The notes beneath the pieces are model-generated. The model saw only the letters and a list, made by a program, of their open reading frames with translations. It searched no databases and was not told the origin of the DNA. A DNA stretch of 31,007 bases from JAFGQJ01 sp964588525 (GTDB lineage: Bacteria > Spirochaetota > Spirochaetia > SZUA-6 > DRHE01), in contig CAZPQC010000034.1 in assembly GCA_964588525.1 (NCBI GenBank), positions 1-31,007 of the forward strand, written 5' to 3'. Of this stretch, positions 1 through 7,028 are shown piece after piece. The translations under genes and the position numbers were made by a program. Positions within the stretch are counted from its first letter, which is position 1. Each line of letters opens with the position of its first letter.

Positions 1-301
1 CATCGATGCGCATGGTCAGGATCACCATGTCGAAGGAGCGGTTTTTCAGGATCTCGATCGCCTCCTCGCCGAAGGAAACGCTGGTGATTCGGGGGGCGGT
101 GGACAGATTGAGCTGGTGATACTCCCCGAAGATCTTCTCGGTGAGCTTGTCCTCCTCTTCGAGGATGAAGGCATCGTAGATCGTGGCGACCAGGAGGATC
201 TCCCGGACCCGGAACTGCATCAGATCGTGGTAGATGTCATTGTCGGTCTTGTACCGTTTGACCAGTTCCGTCAGCCGCTGCCTGAAGGGTACTTCCATCA
301 T
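1..301 (-). CDS. PEP/pyruvate-binding-domain protein, N-terminal part (runs off the window)
   Basis: The visible 100 residues form a receiver-like N-terminal domain. It contains the segment FRVREILLVATIYDAFILEE, then TEKIFGEYHQLNL, and later SFDMVILTMRI. I recognise this as the N-terminal response-regulator-like part of long proteins that continue into a pyruvate-phosphate-dikinase PEP/pyruvate-binding domain; that continuation lies outside the window, so the family call rests on the N-terminus only. Two in-frame ATG codons stand at 301 and 298. There is no Shine-Dalgarno sequence, and a promoter ends five bases before the first ATG, so translation is probably leaderless from 301. The gene is divergent from the NagA-like operon. 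Confidence 0.6.
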   Translation of the reverse strand, partial: MMEVPFRQRLTELVKRYKTDNDIYHDLMQFRVREILLVATIYDAFILEEEDKLTEKIFGEYHQLNLSTAPRITSVSFGEEAIEILKNRSFDMVILTMRID

Positions 302-306
302 TGGTC

Positions 307-335
307 AGGATAAACAAAAATGACGCCACAGCCAA
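307..335 (-). promoter_or_regulatory. Sigma70-type promoter of the first gene, leaderless type
   Basis: On the minus strand TTGGCT (335-330) and TATCCT (312-307) are 17 bases apart. Only five bases separate the -10 box from the ATG at 301, so the transcript would begin at or next to the start codon. Both boxes match four of six consensus bases. Confidence 0.4.
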
Positions 336-394
336 TAGGGCTTGAGGGAGGGGCGGGCGGGACATGCCGGCTTGACCCATGTCTGGAACAACTC

Positions 395-423
395 TTGACG
401 TGATCGCTTCAGAAATTTATGAT
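395..423 (+). promoter_or_regulatory. Sigma70 promoter of the NagA-like/TRAP operon
   Basis: TTGACG (395-400) and TATGAT (418-423) are separated by exactly 17 bases, five of six consensus matches in each box. The start of transcription would fall near 430. This lies downstream of the ATG at 426 and so argues for the later ATG at 456 as the translation start of the first gene. Confidence 0.75.
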
Positions 424-448
424 GTATGGTGAATGTTGTCATACATCA
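420..448. promoter_or_regulatory. Operator-like inverted repeat over the operon promoter
   Basis: TGATGTATG (420-428) and CATACATCA (440-448) are perfect 9-base inverted repeats separated by 11 bases. The left arm overlaps the -10 box and the right arm lies just past the predicted start of transcription, the usual position for a repressor site. The FadR-type regulator encoded by the second gene is the obvious candidate ligand-responsive repressor; that link is inferred from position. Confidence 0.65.
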
Positions 449-455
449 CATCATT

Positions 456-1640
456 ATGGATATTTTGAGGGGTCGATCGATCTACAACGACGAGGGAATC
501 TCCGTGTCTGTGGAAAACGGCCGGATTTCAGATGTGAAAACAGCGGAAATCCCACCGGATGCTCCGTATATCTCGCAAGGATTCTTCGATCTCCAGGTGA
601 ATGGCTACGCCGGAAATGACTACAACTCCCCCGGGCTGAGCGCTGCCGAGATTAGAAAAATCGTGGAACTCTTGGCCGCATCCGGCACCACCCGTCATCT
701 GGCCACTATAATCACAGGTCCTACGAAACGAATCGAATCCAACCTCCGAACCATTGCCATGGCGATCGAAGCGGATTCTTCGTTGGCCGAAGCGATCCAG
801 GGGATTCATCTGGAAGGACCCTACATCTCAGCCGAGGAGGGAGCAAGGGGTGCCCACCAGGCGAAGTATATTCATGATCCCGACTTCGACGAGTTTCAGG
901 GTTGGCAGGAGGCATGCGGAAATCGTATCAAGATCATTACTTTGGCTCCCGAACGCAAGGGTGCACTGGAGTTTATCGAAAGAGTGAGCCGCGGGGAGAC
1001 GGTGGTGGCAATAGGGCATACCGGCGCTTCTCCCCAGAGAATAAGGGAAGCGGTGGAGGCCGGAGCCCGGTTGTCTACGCATCTGGGGAACGGAAGTCAC
1101 AGTATGGTCCCGCGGCTCCAGAACTACATCTGGGAGCAGCTGGCAGAGGACCGCTTGCACGCAGGAATCATTTCCGACGGTTATCACCTCCCCGCCGCGG
1201 TTGTCAAAGTGATTGCCCGAACTAAAGGGCTGGGGCGGCTCATCCTGGTGAGCGACGTGGCGGTGATGGGGGGCAAAGAACCGGGAGTCTACCAGTGGGA
1301 CGGCATAGCCGTGCGCGTATACGAAGACGGGCACCTGGGTCTGGCCGATGCCGAGTTTCTGGCCGGGGCGGGGCACCTTCTGGACAGATGCATCGCCCAG
1401 TTCGTCCGCTTCACGGGTGTTCGGCTCAGTGAGGCTATCAAGCTCTGCACCACAAATCCGGCGCAGTTCCTTGGACTGCAACCAGTGGGGAAAGGATTTG
1501 CCGCAGGAATACCCGCTGACCTGACACTTTTTCGCTGGAAGCCGGGCGCAGACAAACTCGAGGTCGAAAAGACCGTTCTGAACAAAGGAGTTCTGTACGC
1601 CGACAGCAAAGCGGTGAAATCTAATGTTGAAAAACCTTAA
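456..1640 (+). CDS. NagA-like N-acetyl amino-sugar-phosphate deacetylase
   Basis: This is an amidohydrolase-superfamily protein of 394 residues, about the length of N-acetylglucosamine-6-phosphate deacetylase. Hallmarks are the early HLEGPYIS (metal-binding Glu), GHT and THLGN (metal-binding His), ISDGYH, and VSDVA (catalytic Asp). Such enzymes remove acetate from GlcNAc-6-phosphate in the cytoplasm. The sequence THLGNGSHS followed by NYIWEQLAEDR differs from the THL(Y/F)NAM of classical NagA and marks a divergent subfamily, so the true substrate is uncertain. I chose ATG 456 over 426 because 426 lies upstream of the predicted transcription start and inside the operator; neither start has a clear ribosome-binding site. 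It is the first gene of the TRAP operon and overlaps the regulator gene by 17 bases. No nagB or sugar kinase is present here. Confidence 0.8.
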   Translation: MDILRGRSIYNDEGISVSVENGRISDVKTAEIPPDAPYISQGFFDLQVNGYAGNDYNSPGLSAAEIRKIVELLAASGTTRHLATIITGPTKRIESNLRTIAMAIEADSSLAEAIQGIHLEGPYISAEEGARGAHQAKYIHDPDFDEFQGWQEACGNRIKIITLAPERKGALEFIERVSRGETVVAIGHTGASPQRIREAVEAGARLSTHLGNGSHSMVPRLQNYIWEQLAEDRLHAGIISDGYHLPAAVVKVIARTKGLGRLILVSDVAVMGGKEPGVYQWDGIAVRVYEDGHLGLADAEFLAGAGHLLDRCIAQFVRFTGVRLSEAIKLCTTNPAQFLGLQPVGKGFAAGIPADLTLFRWKPGADKLEVEKTVLNKGVLYADSKAVKSNVEKP

Positions 1641-2337
1641 AAGTGAAAGCCTGAACACCGCAACCCAGGAGCAGATCAAAGTCTTCATCATTGAATCGGG
1701 ATTGAAAGCAGGCGACCTGCTGCCGACGGAGAAGGCTCTGGAGGAACAGCTGGGGATCAGCCGGACTTCGATCAGGGAAGCGCTGCGTTCCCTGGAAGCC
1801 ATCGGTATCGTGGAGAGCAGGCACGGGGTGGGCCGCTTTCTCCGGGAGTTCAACTACGACGCCATTCTCGAAAATCTGTCGTACAACATCAACGTCAACG
1901 TAAAAGACTTCCGGGAAATAATAGACGTGCGCATGGCCCTGGAGTCCTCCTTCCTCGAGAAAGTCGTACCCCGCATGGATGAGAATGATATTCATCAGTT
2001 GTACGAGATTCTGGAAAAGATGGCCGAAGACGTCAATGCTGGAGAAGAAGAGCAGCAGCTGATACGGGTACATACGGAGTTTCACCTGAAACTCTATGAG
2101 AAGGAGAACAATAAGCTGTTGCTTCATCTCATTCGGATCTTCGCCACCATTCAGCGTATGCTCACGGTGGCAAATCGCTACCACACATCGAACCGCAAGG
2201 AGTTCATAGAGCTTCACCGTAGGCTCGTGCAGGCGATCGAAAAAAGAGATCCCGTGCTTGCCGTAAACCGCCTGTTCGAGCACTTCAAGGACGTGGTGGC
2301 CTGGATCCAGGAACATGAGAATGAGGAAAGGAGGTGA
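1624..2337 (+). CDS. FadR-subfamily GntR transcriptional regulator
   Basis: This is a 237-residue regulator. Residues 10-75 are a GntR winged helix, with LPTEKALEEQLGISRTSIRE followed by ALRSLEAIGIVESRHGVG. Residues about 95-230 form an FCD ligand-binding domain, with the pattern IIDVRMALESSF, then HTEFH, then ELHRRL, which in this family carries the metal-binding Asp and His residues. It overlaps the end of the NagA-like gene by 17 bases and lies upstream of the TRAP genes. It most likely controls its own operon through the inverted repeat at 420-448, with an imported sugar or its catabolite as effector; this is inferred. Its last codons contain an exceptionally long Shine-Dalgarno-like sequence. 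Confidence 0.88.
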   Translation: MLKNLKSESLNTATQEQIKVFIIESGLKAGDLLPTEKALEEQLGISRTSIREALRSLEAIGIVESRHGVGRFLREFNYDAILENLSYNINVNVKDFREIIDVRMALESSFLEKVVPRMDENDIHQLYEILEKMAEDVNAGEEEQQLIRVHTEFHLKLYEKENNKLLLHLIRIFATIQRMLTVANRYHTSNRKEFIELHRRLVQAIEKRDPVLAVNRLFEHFKDVVAWIQEHENEERR

Positions 2338-2338
2338 T
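2327..2338 (+). promoter_or_regulatory. Extended Shine-Dalgarno-like sequence at the end of the regulator gene
   Basis: AAAGGAGGTGAT is complementary over all 12 bases to the usual 3' end of bacterial 16S rRNA. It overlaps the regulator's stop codon. The only nearby start is TTG at 2339, which opens a 19-codon frame ending at 2398. The next established gene, dctP, has its own AGGAGG at 2413-2418. Confidence 0.5.
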
Positions 2339-2398
2339 TTGAGGTTATCTATCCGTCAGAGTTTTTTCGTGGTCCGTGAGATCACAGCAGAATCTTAA
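2339..2398 (+). CDS. Possible 19-residue leader peptide before dctP
   Basis: A TTG codon at 2339 lies four bases after the GGAGG core of the extended Shine-Dalgarno sequence. It opens a frame of 19 codons (MRLSIRQSFFVVREITAES) ending in TAA at 2396-2398, 25 bases before dctP. The only support is the strength of the ribosome-binding site; I recognise no family. It could be a true leader peptide, or the Shine-Dalgarno sequence may instead pause ribosomes or help load the dctP leader. Confidence 0.25.
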   Translation: MRLSIRQSFFVVREITAES

Positions 2399-2423
2399 AT
2401 CGAAAAGCCAACAGGAGGTAGTT

Positions 2424-3416
2424 ATGAAGAAGGCGCTGCTTTGCGCGGTTCTGTCTGTTTGTGTGGTTGGACTGCTGTTCGGCGGCGGTCAAACAGAGGT
2501 CCGGACGATCAAGCTGGGACACATTCGCGATGAGGGGCATCCGACCCACATGGGTGCTCTCGAGTTCGCAAAACTGGTAGAACAGCGCACCGACGGCCGC
2601 ATCAAGATAGAGGTATTTCCCAACAGCCAGCTGGGCGGCATTCAGGAGATGTTTACCCAGATCCAGACCGGAGATTTGGAAATGGTATACGGAGGTATCA
2701 ACACCCTCGGATTCATCGACGGCGGCGATGCTTTTGAAATTACCGCGATCCCATTTCTCTACCGTGATTACGAGCATATGCGAAATTCCCTGAAAGCGGA
2801 TTTTTTCAAGCCCGTATTCGAAGAGGCGGAGAAAAAGACCGGCATAAAAGTGCTGAACGTAGCCGGGGATACGGCGCCCCGGGGCTTGTCAGCAAACAGG
2901 CCGATCAGGAAACCGGAAGACTTCAGGGGTTTGAAGATCCGGACCGCAGCCAGCGAAGTGGTACTCAGGGTTATGAAAAAACTAGGTGCCCTTCCGCAGC
3001 AAATCCCCTTTGCCGAACTGTACGTGGCGCTAAAAACCGGCGTCGTGGACGCACAGGAAAACGGTGCTATCGTGGTTAAAAACAACTCGCTGTACGAAGT
3101 CCAGGATTATTACATGAAAACAGACTATATCCGGGATGTCGAGACCTTCTACATAAACCCTGAATTTTGGAACTCGCTGTCTGCAGAGGATCAGCAAATC
3201 CTGATGGAGGCCAGCGAAGAAGCCGGGGCCCTGGTCACCAAACTCACTCAGGAGCAGCTCAAGGAGGCTTATGATTTTCTGGATACGAAGATAACGGTTA
3301 TACGGCCGCCTGAGCTCGATCTGGCGGCGATCCGCAAGGTGCTGGAAGGAACCTTTGCAGATTGGGAAGGTGTCAAGTGGCCGAAAGGTCTGCTGGCGAA
3401 TATTCGAGGGCTGTAA
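2424..3416 (+). CDS. dctP: TRAP transporter solute-binding protein (DctP family)
   Basis: This is the periplasmic binding component of a tripartite ATP-independent transporter, 330 residues. An N-terminal signal peptide (MKKALLCAVLSVCVVGLLFG) is followed by GGQTE, a junction common in spirochaetal binding proteins. The DctP domain follows, with the typical GHIRDEGHPTHMGALEFAKL opening, then PNSQLGG and QIQTGDLEM. The segment PEDFRGLKIRTA contains the conserved Arg that pairs with a substrate carboxylate in many members, and VVDAQEN comes near residue 210. ATG 2424 is chosen because AGGAGG lies five bases upstream and the signal peptide begins there; a longer frame from 2376 has neither. The substrate cannot be read from sequence; the operon suggests an acetylated amino sugar or related sugar acid. 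Confidence 0.9.
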   Translation: MKKALLCAVLSVCVVGLLFGGGQTEVRTIKLGHIRDEGHPTHMGALEFAKLVEQRTDGRIKIEVFPNSQLGGIQEMFTQIQTGDLEMVYGGINTLGFIDGGDAFEITAIPFLYRDYEHMRNSLKADFFKPVFEEAEKKTGIKVLNVAGDTAPRGLSANRPIRKPEDFRGLKIRTAASEVVLRVMKKLGALPQQIPFAELYVALKTGVVDAQENGAIVVKNNSLYEVQDYYMKTDYIRDVETFYINPEFWNSLSAEDQQILMEASEEAGALVTKLTQEQLKEAYDFLDTKITVIRPPELDLAAIRKVLEGTFADWEGVKWPKGLLANIRGL

Positions 3417-3451
3417 AACCGTAGTCAAAGCCTGACAGCGGTAATTATTCA

Positions 3452-3489
3452 GATCGGGGAAGGACGGGCTTGACCGGCCTTCCCCGATC
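3452..3489 (+). repeat. Intercistronic hairpin between dctP and dctM
   Basis: GATCGGGGAAGG (3452-3463) and CCTTCCCCGATC (3478-3489) form a perfect 12-base-pair stem with a 14-base loop. No T-run follows, so it is not a standard terminator. It sits in the 99-base gap after the binding-protein gene. Stable hairpins in this position often protect the upstream mRNA and raise binding protein above membrane protein; that role is inferred. Confidence 0.75.
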
Positions 3490-3515
3490 ACGATTGGAAA
3501 GAAAAAACACACCCA

Positions 3516-4805
3516 ATGATCGTAGTACTTTTTGGACTACTGTTCCTGCTGATAGGATTCGGATTCAGTATCTGGTCGGCCATGGGAATCAGCGGCGTGA
3601 TCTACATCCTGCTTCGGGGCGACGTGTCCCTGCGAATCGTGGTCTCCCAGATGGTGGGGGGCGTGGATTCCACTACCCTGGTGGCCATTCCCTTCTTCAT
3701 CTTCGTGGGCAATTTGATGAACCACTCGGGAATCACTCGAAAACTGGCCGACTTCGCCGACTTCTTCGTGGGCCGATTTCGCGGCGGTCTTGCCTATGTG
3801 TCGATCGTCGTCAGCGTCATTATGGCGGGCGTTTCAGGATCCGCCGTGGCCGACGCCAGCTCGGTCTCCGCTGTGCTGCATCCCATCATGCGTCAGAGAG
3901 GTTACGACGATACCTTTTCCGCCTCGATTAATGCCAGCTCGGCGGTTATCGGCCCGATCTTTCCACCCAGCATCCCAATGATCTTCATAGGCGTCATCAC
4001 CGGACTTTCCATCGGCCGTTTGTTCCTCGGCGGAGTCGTACCGGGTCTGTTGATGGCCGCTTTTCTCTGGGTGGTGTCAGCCGTGGAAAGCGGGCGTAAA
4101 AAATACCCGCGGGTCGAGGCACAATTCAACCTCAAACGTTTCCTTGCGGTGCTGAAGGACACAGCTCTGGCCGTCCTGGCTCCCGCGTTCGTGTTGGCCG
4201 GCGTTATCTTCGGATTCGTAACCCTGGTCGAAGTGGCGGCCCTTGCCATACTCTACGTCCTGTTTCTGTCGCTCGTCGTGTACAGAACCATATCCCCGAA
4301 AAAGCTATTTGGCATCTTCGTGGAAACCGCAGTGTTCTCTTCCTCCATCATGATCATCTTCGCCGTGGTGGGTCTCTACCAGTACATCGTCGCTTCCGAG
4401 CAGTTGGGCCAACAGTTGTTGTATTTGGTGGAATCACTCCACATGGGGAAAAACGTCTTTCTCCTGTTTACATTGATCTTCTTCTTACTGATGGGCTGCG
4501 TTCTCGATGCTGTACCGGTTATGCTTATCTTTTTTCCGGTGTTACTGCCCATAGCGTTGCGCCTGGGCATCGATCCCACCCATTTCGGGGTGATTGTCGT
4601 TTTGAATCTCATGATCGGCCTGCTCACACCGCCGATAGGGGCATTGCTGTTCATCCAGACCAAGATCGCCAATCTGCCCTTCAACACCCTGGTTCGGGCG
4701 ATCTGGCCCTACACCTTGGCGCTGATAGGGGTGCTGATCCTGGTCACCTATGTGCCGGCATTGATCCTCTGGATACCCAACCTGGTGTTCGGAGTGGGAG
4801 GATAA
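3516..4805 (+). CDS. dctM: TRAP transporter large membrane subunit (DctM family)
   Basis: This is the 429-residue ion-coupled permease subunit, spanning the inner membrane with about 12 hydrophobic segments. Recognisable family sequence includes AIPFFIFVGNLMNHSGI near residue 70, VSVIMAGVSGSAVADASSV near residue 105, and SAVIGPIFPPSIPMI near residue 145. Toward the C-terminus lie LLMGCVLDAVPVMLIFFPV and NLMIGLLTPPIGALLF. It works with the DctQ subunit and the DctP binding protein to import substrate using a sodium or proton gradient. The gene is placed before dctQ, whereas the usual order is P-Q-M. Only four bases separate it from dctQ, which indicates coupled translation. Its start has a weak ribosome-binding site. 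Confidence 0.93.
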   Translation: MIVVLFGLLFLLIGFGFSIWSAMGISGVIYILLRGDVSLRIVVSQMVGGVDSTTLVAIPFFIFVGNLMNHSGITRKLADFADFFVGRFRGGLAYVSIVVSVIMAGVSGSAVADASSVSAVLHPIMRQRGYDDTFSASINASSAVIGPIFPPSIPMIFIGVITGLSIGRLFLGGVVPGLLMAAFLWVVSAVESGRKKYPRVEAQFNLKRFLAVLKDTALAVLAPAFVLAGVIFGFVTLVEVAALAILYVLFLSLVVYRTISPKKLFGIFVETAVFSSSIMIIFAVVGLYQYIVASEQLGQQLLYLVESLHMGKNVFLLFTLIFFLLMGCVLDAVPVMLIFFPVLLPIALRLGIDPTHFGVIVVLNLMIGLLTPPIGALLFIQTKIANLPFNTLVRAIWPYTLALIGVLILVTYVPALILWIPNLVFGVGG

Positions 4806-4809
4806 GATC

Positions 4810-5292
4810 ATGCAGAAGATATGCAACGGCCTGCACTGGTTCCTGGCCCGGTTCAGCGGAGTGCTTTTCGCCGGTGTTTTTGCCGTAACAGTTTTAAACA
4901 TCAGTTTGCGAAACCTCGGCGGCGTTACCTGGCTCTGGATCCCCGGCGTCTCTCGCCTGTTGTTCATCTGGACTGTGTTTATGGGAACAGCCGTTCTGTA
5001 TGAACGAAAAGATCACCTGATCATGGATTTCTTCGTCAGCAAACTGGCACCTGAGAAGCAGGCCAGGCTCCAGCTGGCCATCAACATCGTCTTTCTGGTG
5101 TTCCTCGTTCTATTCGTGATCTACGGGCTGAACATTGCAAAGGTTAGAATGCGGACATCTTTCGAGACCTGGAAATTTCCCACCGGCGTCGCCTATCTGG
5201 CAGCACCGGTATCAGGATCGATCATGATCCTCTTTTGCATCAACAAAATCCGTCGCTTTCTGAAAGGACAGAGGAATGAACAAGGAGTTTGA
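4810..5292 (+). CDS. dctQ: TRAP transporter small membrane subunit (DctQ family)
   Basis: This is a 160-residue protein with four hydrophobic segments, at roughly residues 13-33, 46-66, 92-112 and 132-152. The conserved DctQ region RLLFIWTVFMGTAVLYERKD is followed by HLIMDFF. It forms the membrane complex with DctM. A GGGAGG sequence overlaps the end of dctM upstream of the ATG. The last 17 bases overlap the SIS-domain gene, so all five downstream genes of the operon are tightly packed. Confidence 0.88.
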   Translation: MQKICNGLHWFLARFSGVLFAGVFAVTVLNISLRNLGGVTWLWIPGVSRLLFIWTVFMGTAVLYERKDHLIMDFFVSKLAPEKQARLQLAINIVFLVFLVLFVIYGLNIAKVRMRTSFETWKFPTGVAYLAAPVSGSIMILFCINKIRRFLKGQRNEQGV

Positions 5293-6037
5293 GTCGTATT
5301 TGAGCGCCATATCGACCATCGCGTCCAAAATCGCTTCTGAGGAGAAGGTGATCACTGAGGCGGCCAGGGTGATGGCCCAATCGATCGCCGCCGATGGTAT
5401 CATACACGTTATCGGGCCCGGGGGACACTCCAACATGGCTGTCGAAGAGGTCTTGTGGCGGGCCGGCGGCCTTGTTCCGATCAACGCGATCCTCGATGCC
5501 GGCACGAATCTGATTCACGGCGCCAAACGCTCCAACTACGTTGAACGCACCCCCGGTTATGCCCAAAAAATTCTGGACGCCTACCGGGTGGGCCGCCACC
5601 CCGGCGAAGTCATCATCATCGCCAATGCCTACGGTATCAACGCCATGTGCCTGGACACGGTGACAGAGGCCAAGAGGAGAAAGATGGTGACAATCGCCGT
5701 TACCTCCAGGGAGTTCGCCGACAGATTGCCAAAAGATCACCCCTCCCGCCACCCTTCGGGGAAAAATCTCTACCAGGAGGCGGATTATTTCATCAACTGT
5801 CACCTTCCTTACGGCGACGCGGTTGTCGAGGTAGAGGGGTGCCGGCAAAAAACAGGTCCGACGGCCACACTATGCAACGTGGTTGCGATGAATCTGCTCG
5901 TCATAGAGACGGTAAAACAGCTCGTTGCCCTCGGTGTGGATCCGCCGCTGTGGATGAGTGCCAATCTGCCCGGCGGGGATGAGGAAAACAAAGCCTTCGA
6001 AGAAAAATACATTCCCCTGATCAAACATCTCGGTTGA
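5276..6037 (+). CDS. SIS-domain sugar-phosphate-binding protein (UPF0309-like)
   Basis: This is a 253-residue single-SIS-domain protein. The N-terminal helix bundle (residues 1-38) leads into IHVIGPGGHSNMAVEEVLWR, the phosphate-binding strand and loop. VIIIANAYGIN near residue 115 replaces the usual SxSG(R/N)xxx loop, and VTIAVTSREFA follows. It resembles the UPF0309 family found beside PTS or other sugar transporters, which bind or isomerise phosphosugars. Placement at the end of a TRAP operon with a NagA-like deacetylase suggests action on an amino-sugar phosphate as isomerase, etherase-like lyase or sensor; the reaction is not readable from sequence. The stop codon lies within a 10-base-pair hairpin. 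Confidence 0.78.
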   Translation: MNKEFESYLSAISTIASKIASEEKVITEAARVMAQSIAADGIIHVIGPGGHSNMAVEEVLWRAGGLVPINAILDAGTNLIHGAKRSNYVERTPGYAQKILDAYRVGRHPGEVIIIANAYGINAMCLDTVTEAKRRKMVTIAVTSREFADRLPKDHPSRHPSGKNLYQEADYFINCHLPYGDAVVEVEGCRQKTGPTATLCNVVAMNLLVIETVKQLVALGVDPPLWMSANLPGGDEENKAFEEKYIPLIKHLG

Positions 6038-6043
6038 TCAGGG
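6015..6043. terminator. Hairpin between the convergent SIS and transketolase genes
   Basis: CCCTGATCAA (6015-6024) and TTGATCAGGG (6034-6043) make a perfect 10-base-pair stem with a nine-base loop. On the minus strand a run of five Ts lies seven bases beyond the stem, so it is a plausible, imperfect terminator for the transketolase operon. On the plus strand there is no T-run, and the stem covers the stop codon of the SIS gene. Confidence 0.55.
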
Positions 6044-6065
6044 ACTCTGGCGGTGAGAAAAGCAG

Positions 6066-7028
6066 CTAGATCGCGGATATCCGCTCTTTGATCCGCCGGA
6101 CGATCGAATCGGTATCCAGGTTATGGAAGCGCAGCAGATCCTCCCGATCCCCCACGCCGACGAACAGGTCCGGGATGGCCATGGTCTCCAGAGGCACGGG
6201 GGAACCGATCTTTGAAACCTGTTCGGCGACGGCGCTTCCGAATCCGCCGCAGAGGTTGTGCTCCTCCAGGGTAACGATCAGCTTGACCGCCTCCGAGCTT
6301 CCCGACAGGGCGGCCCGCACCGCTGCGGCGTCGATCGGTTTGATGCTCGGGTGGTCCCAGACCCCGGCGGATATTCCCTCCTCCGCCAACAGCTCCGCCG
6401 CCTCCAGAGCTTTGTGCACCATGTAGCCGCTGGCCAGGATCGAGACCTCCGCACCCTCCCGCAGCTGGATGGCTCTGCCGATCATCGGCCCCTCCGGGTT
6501 TGAAGGCACATCCGGTTCCTGCCCGGAGCCCAGGCGGATATATACCGGACCTTCGGCATCGTAGGCCTCCCGGATCGCCTTCTCGATCTGCCGGGCGTTC
6601 GAAGGCTGAAGGACCTTCATATTGGGGAAGGAGCGTACCACCGCCAGGTCCTCCGTCCCGTAGTGGGTCGAGCCCAGAGGGGCCCCGCTGATCCCGCTCA
6701 TAATCGGAACGAACAGCACGTGCAGATTGTTGTAGCAAACGTCGGTTCGAACCTGCTCGCAGGCCCGCATGTAGATGAAGGGGCAGATGGAAGTAACGAT
6801 CGGCACCTTCCCCTCGAAGGCAAGTCCGGCGGCGATGCCGACCATGTTCTGCTCGCAGATGCCCACGTTGAGAAAGTTGTCGGGGCGGGCGTCTTTGAAT
6901 CCCAGGACGTGACAGGTGCGGGCCAGGTCGGCTGCCAGCACCATGCAGTTGTCCCTCTCCGTTCCGAGCTCGACCACCGCCTTTCCGAACCGCTCCCGGG
7001 GATTGAAGGTGCTCCACTCAGCCGCCAC
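6066..7028 (-). CDS. Transketolase, C-terminal subunit (split enzyme)
   Basis: This 320-residue subunit carries the pyrimidine-binding domain of a two-subunit transketolase. Near residue 65 is NVGICEQNMVGIAAGLA, containing the Glu that activates thiamine pyrophosphate. The C-terminal domain begins around residue 190 and includes VSILASGYMV and VTLEEHNLCGGFGSAV. Together with the adjacent N-terminal subunit it would move two-carbon ketol units between sugar phosphates in the pentose phosphate pathway. I chose GTG at 7028 because GGGGAGG lies six bases upstream; a TTG at 7046 in the same frame has no such site. It overlaps the end of the N-terminal subunit gene by 11 bases, supporting coupled translation and 1:1 assembly. 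Confidence 0.9.
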   Translation of the reverse strand: MAAEWSTFNPRERFGKAVVELGTERDNCMVLAADLARTCHVLGFKDARPDNFLNVGICEQNMVGIAAGLAFEGKVPIVTSICPFIYMRACEQVRTDVCYNNLHVLFVPIMSGISGAPLGSTHYGTEDLAVVRSFPNMKVLQPSNARQIEKAIREAYDAEGPVYIRLGSGQEPDVPSNPEGPMIGRAIQLREGAEVSILASGYMVHKALEAAELLAEEGISAGVWDHPSIKPIDAAAVRAALSGSSEAVKLIVTLEEHNLCGGFGSAVAEQVSKIGSPVPLETMAIPDLFVGVGDREDLLRFHNLDTDSIVRRIKERISAI

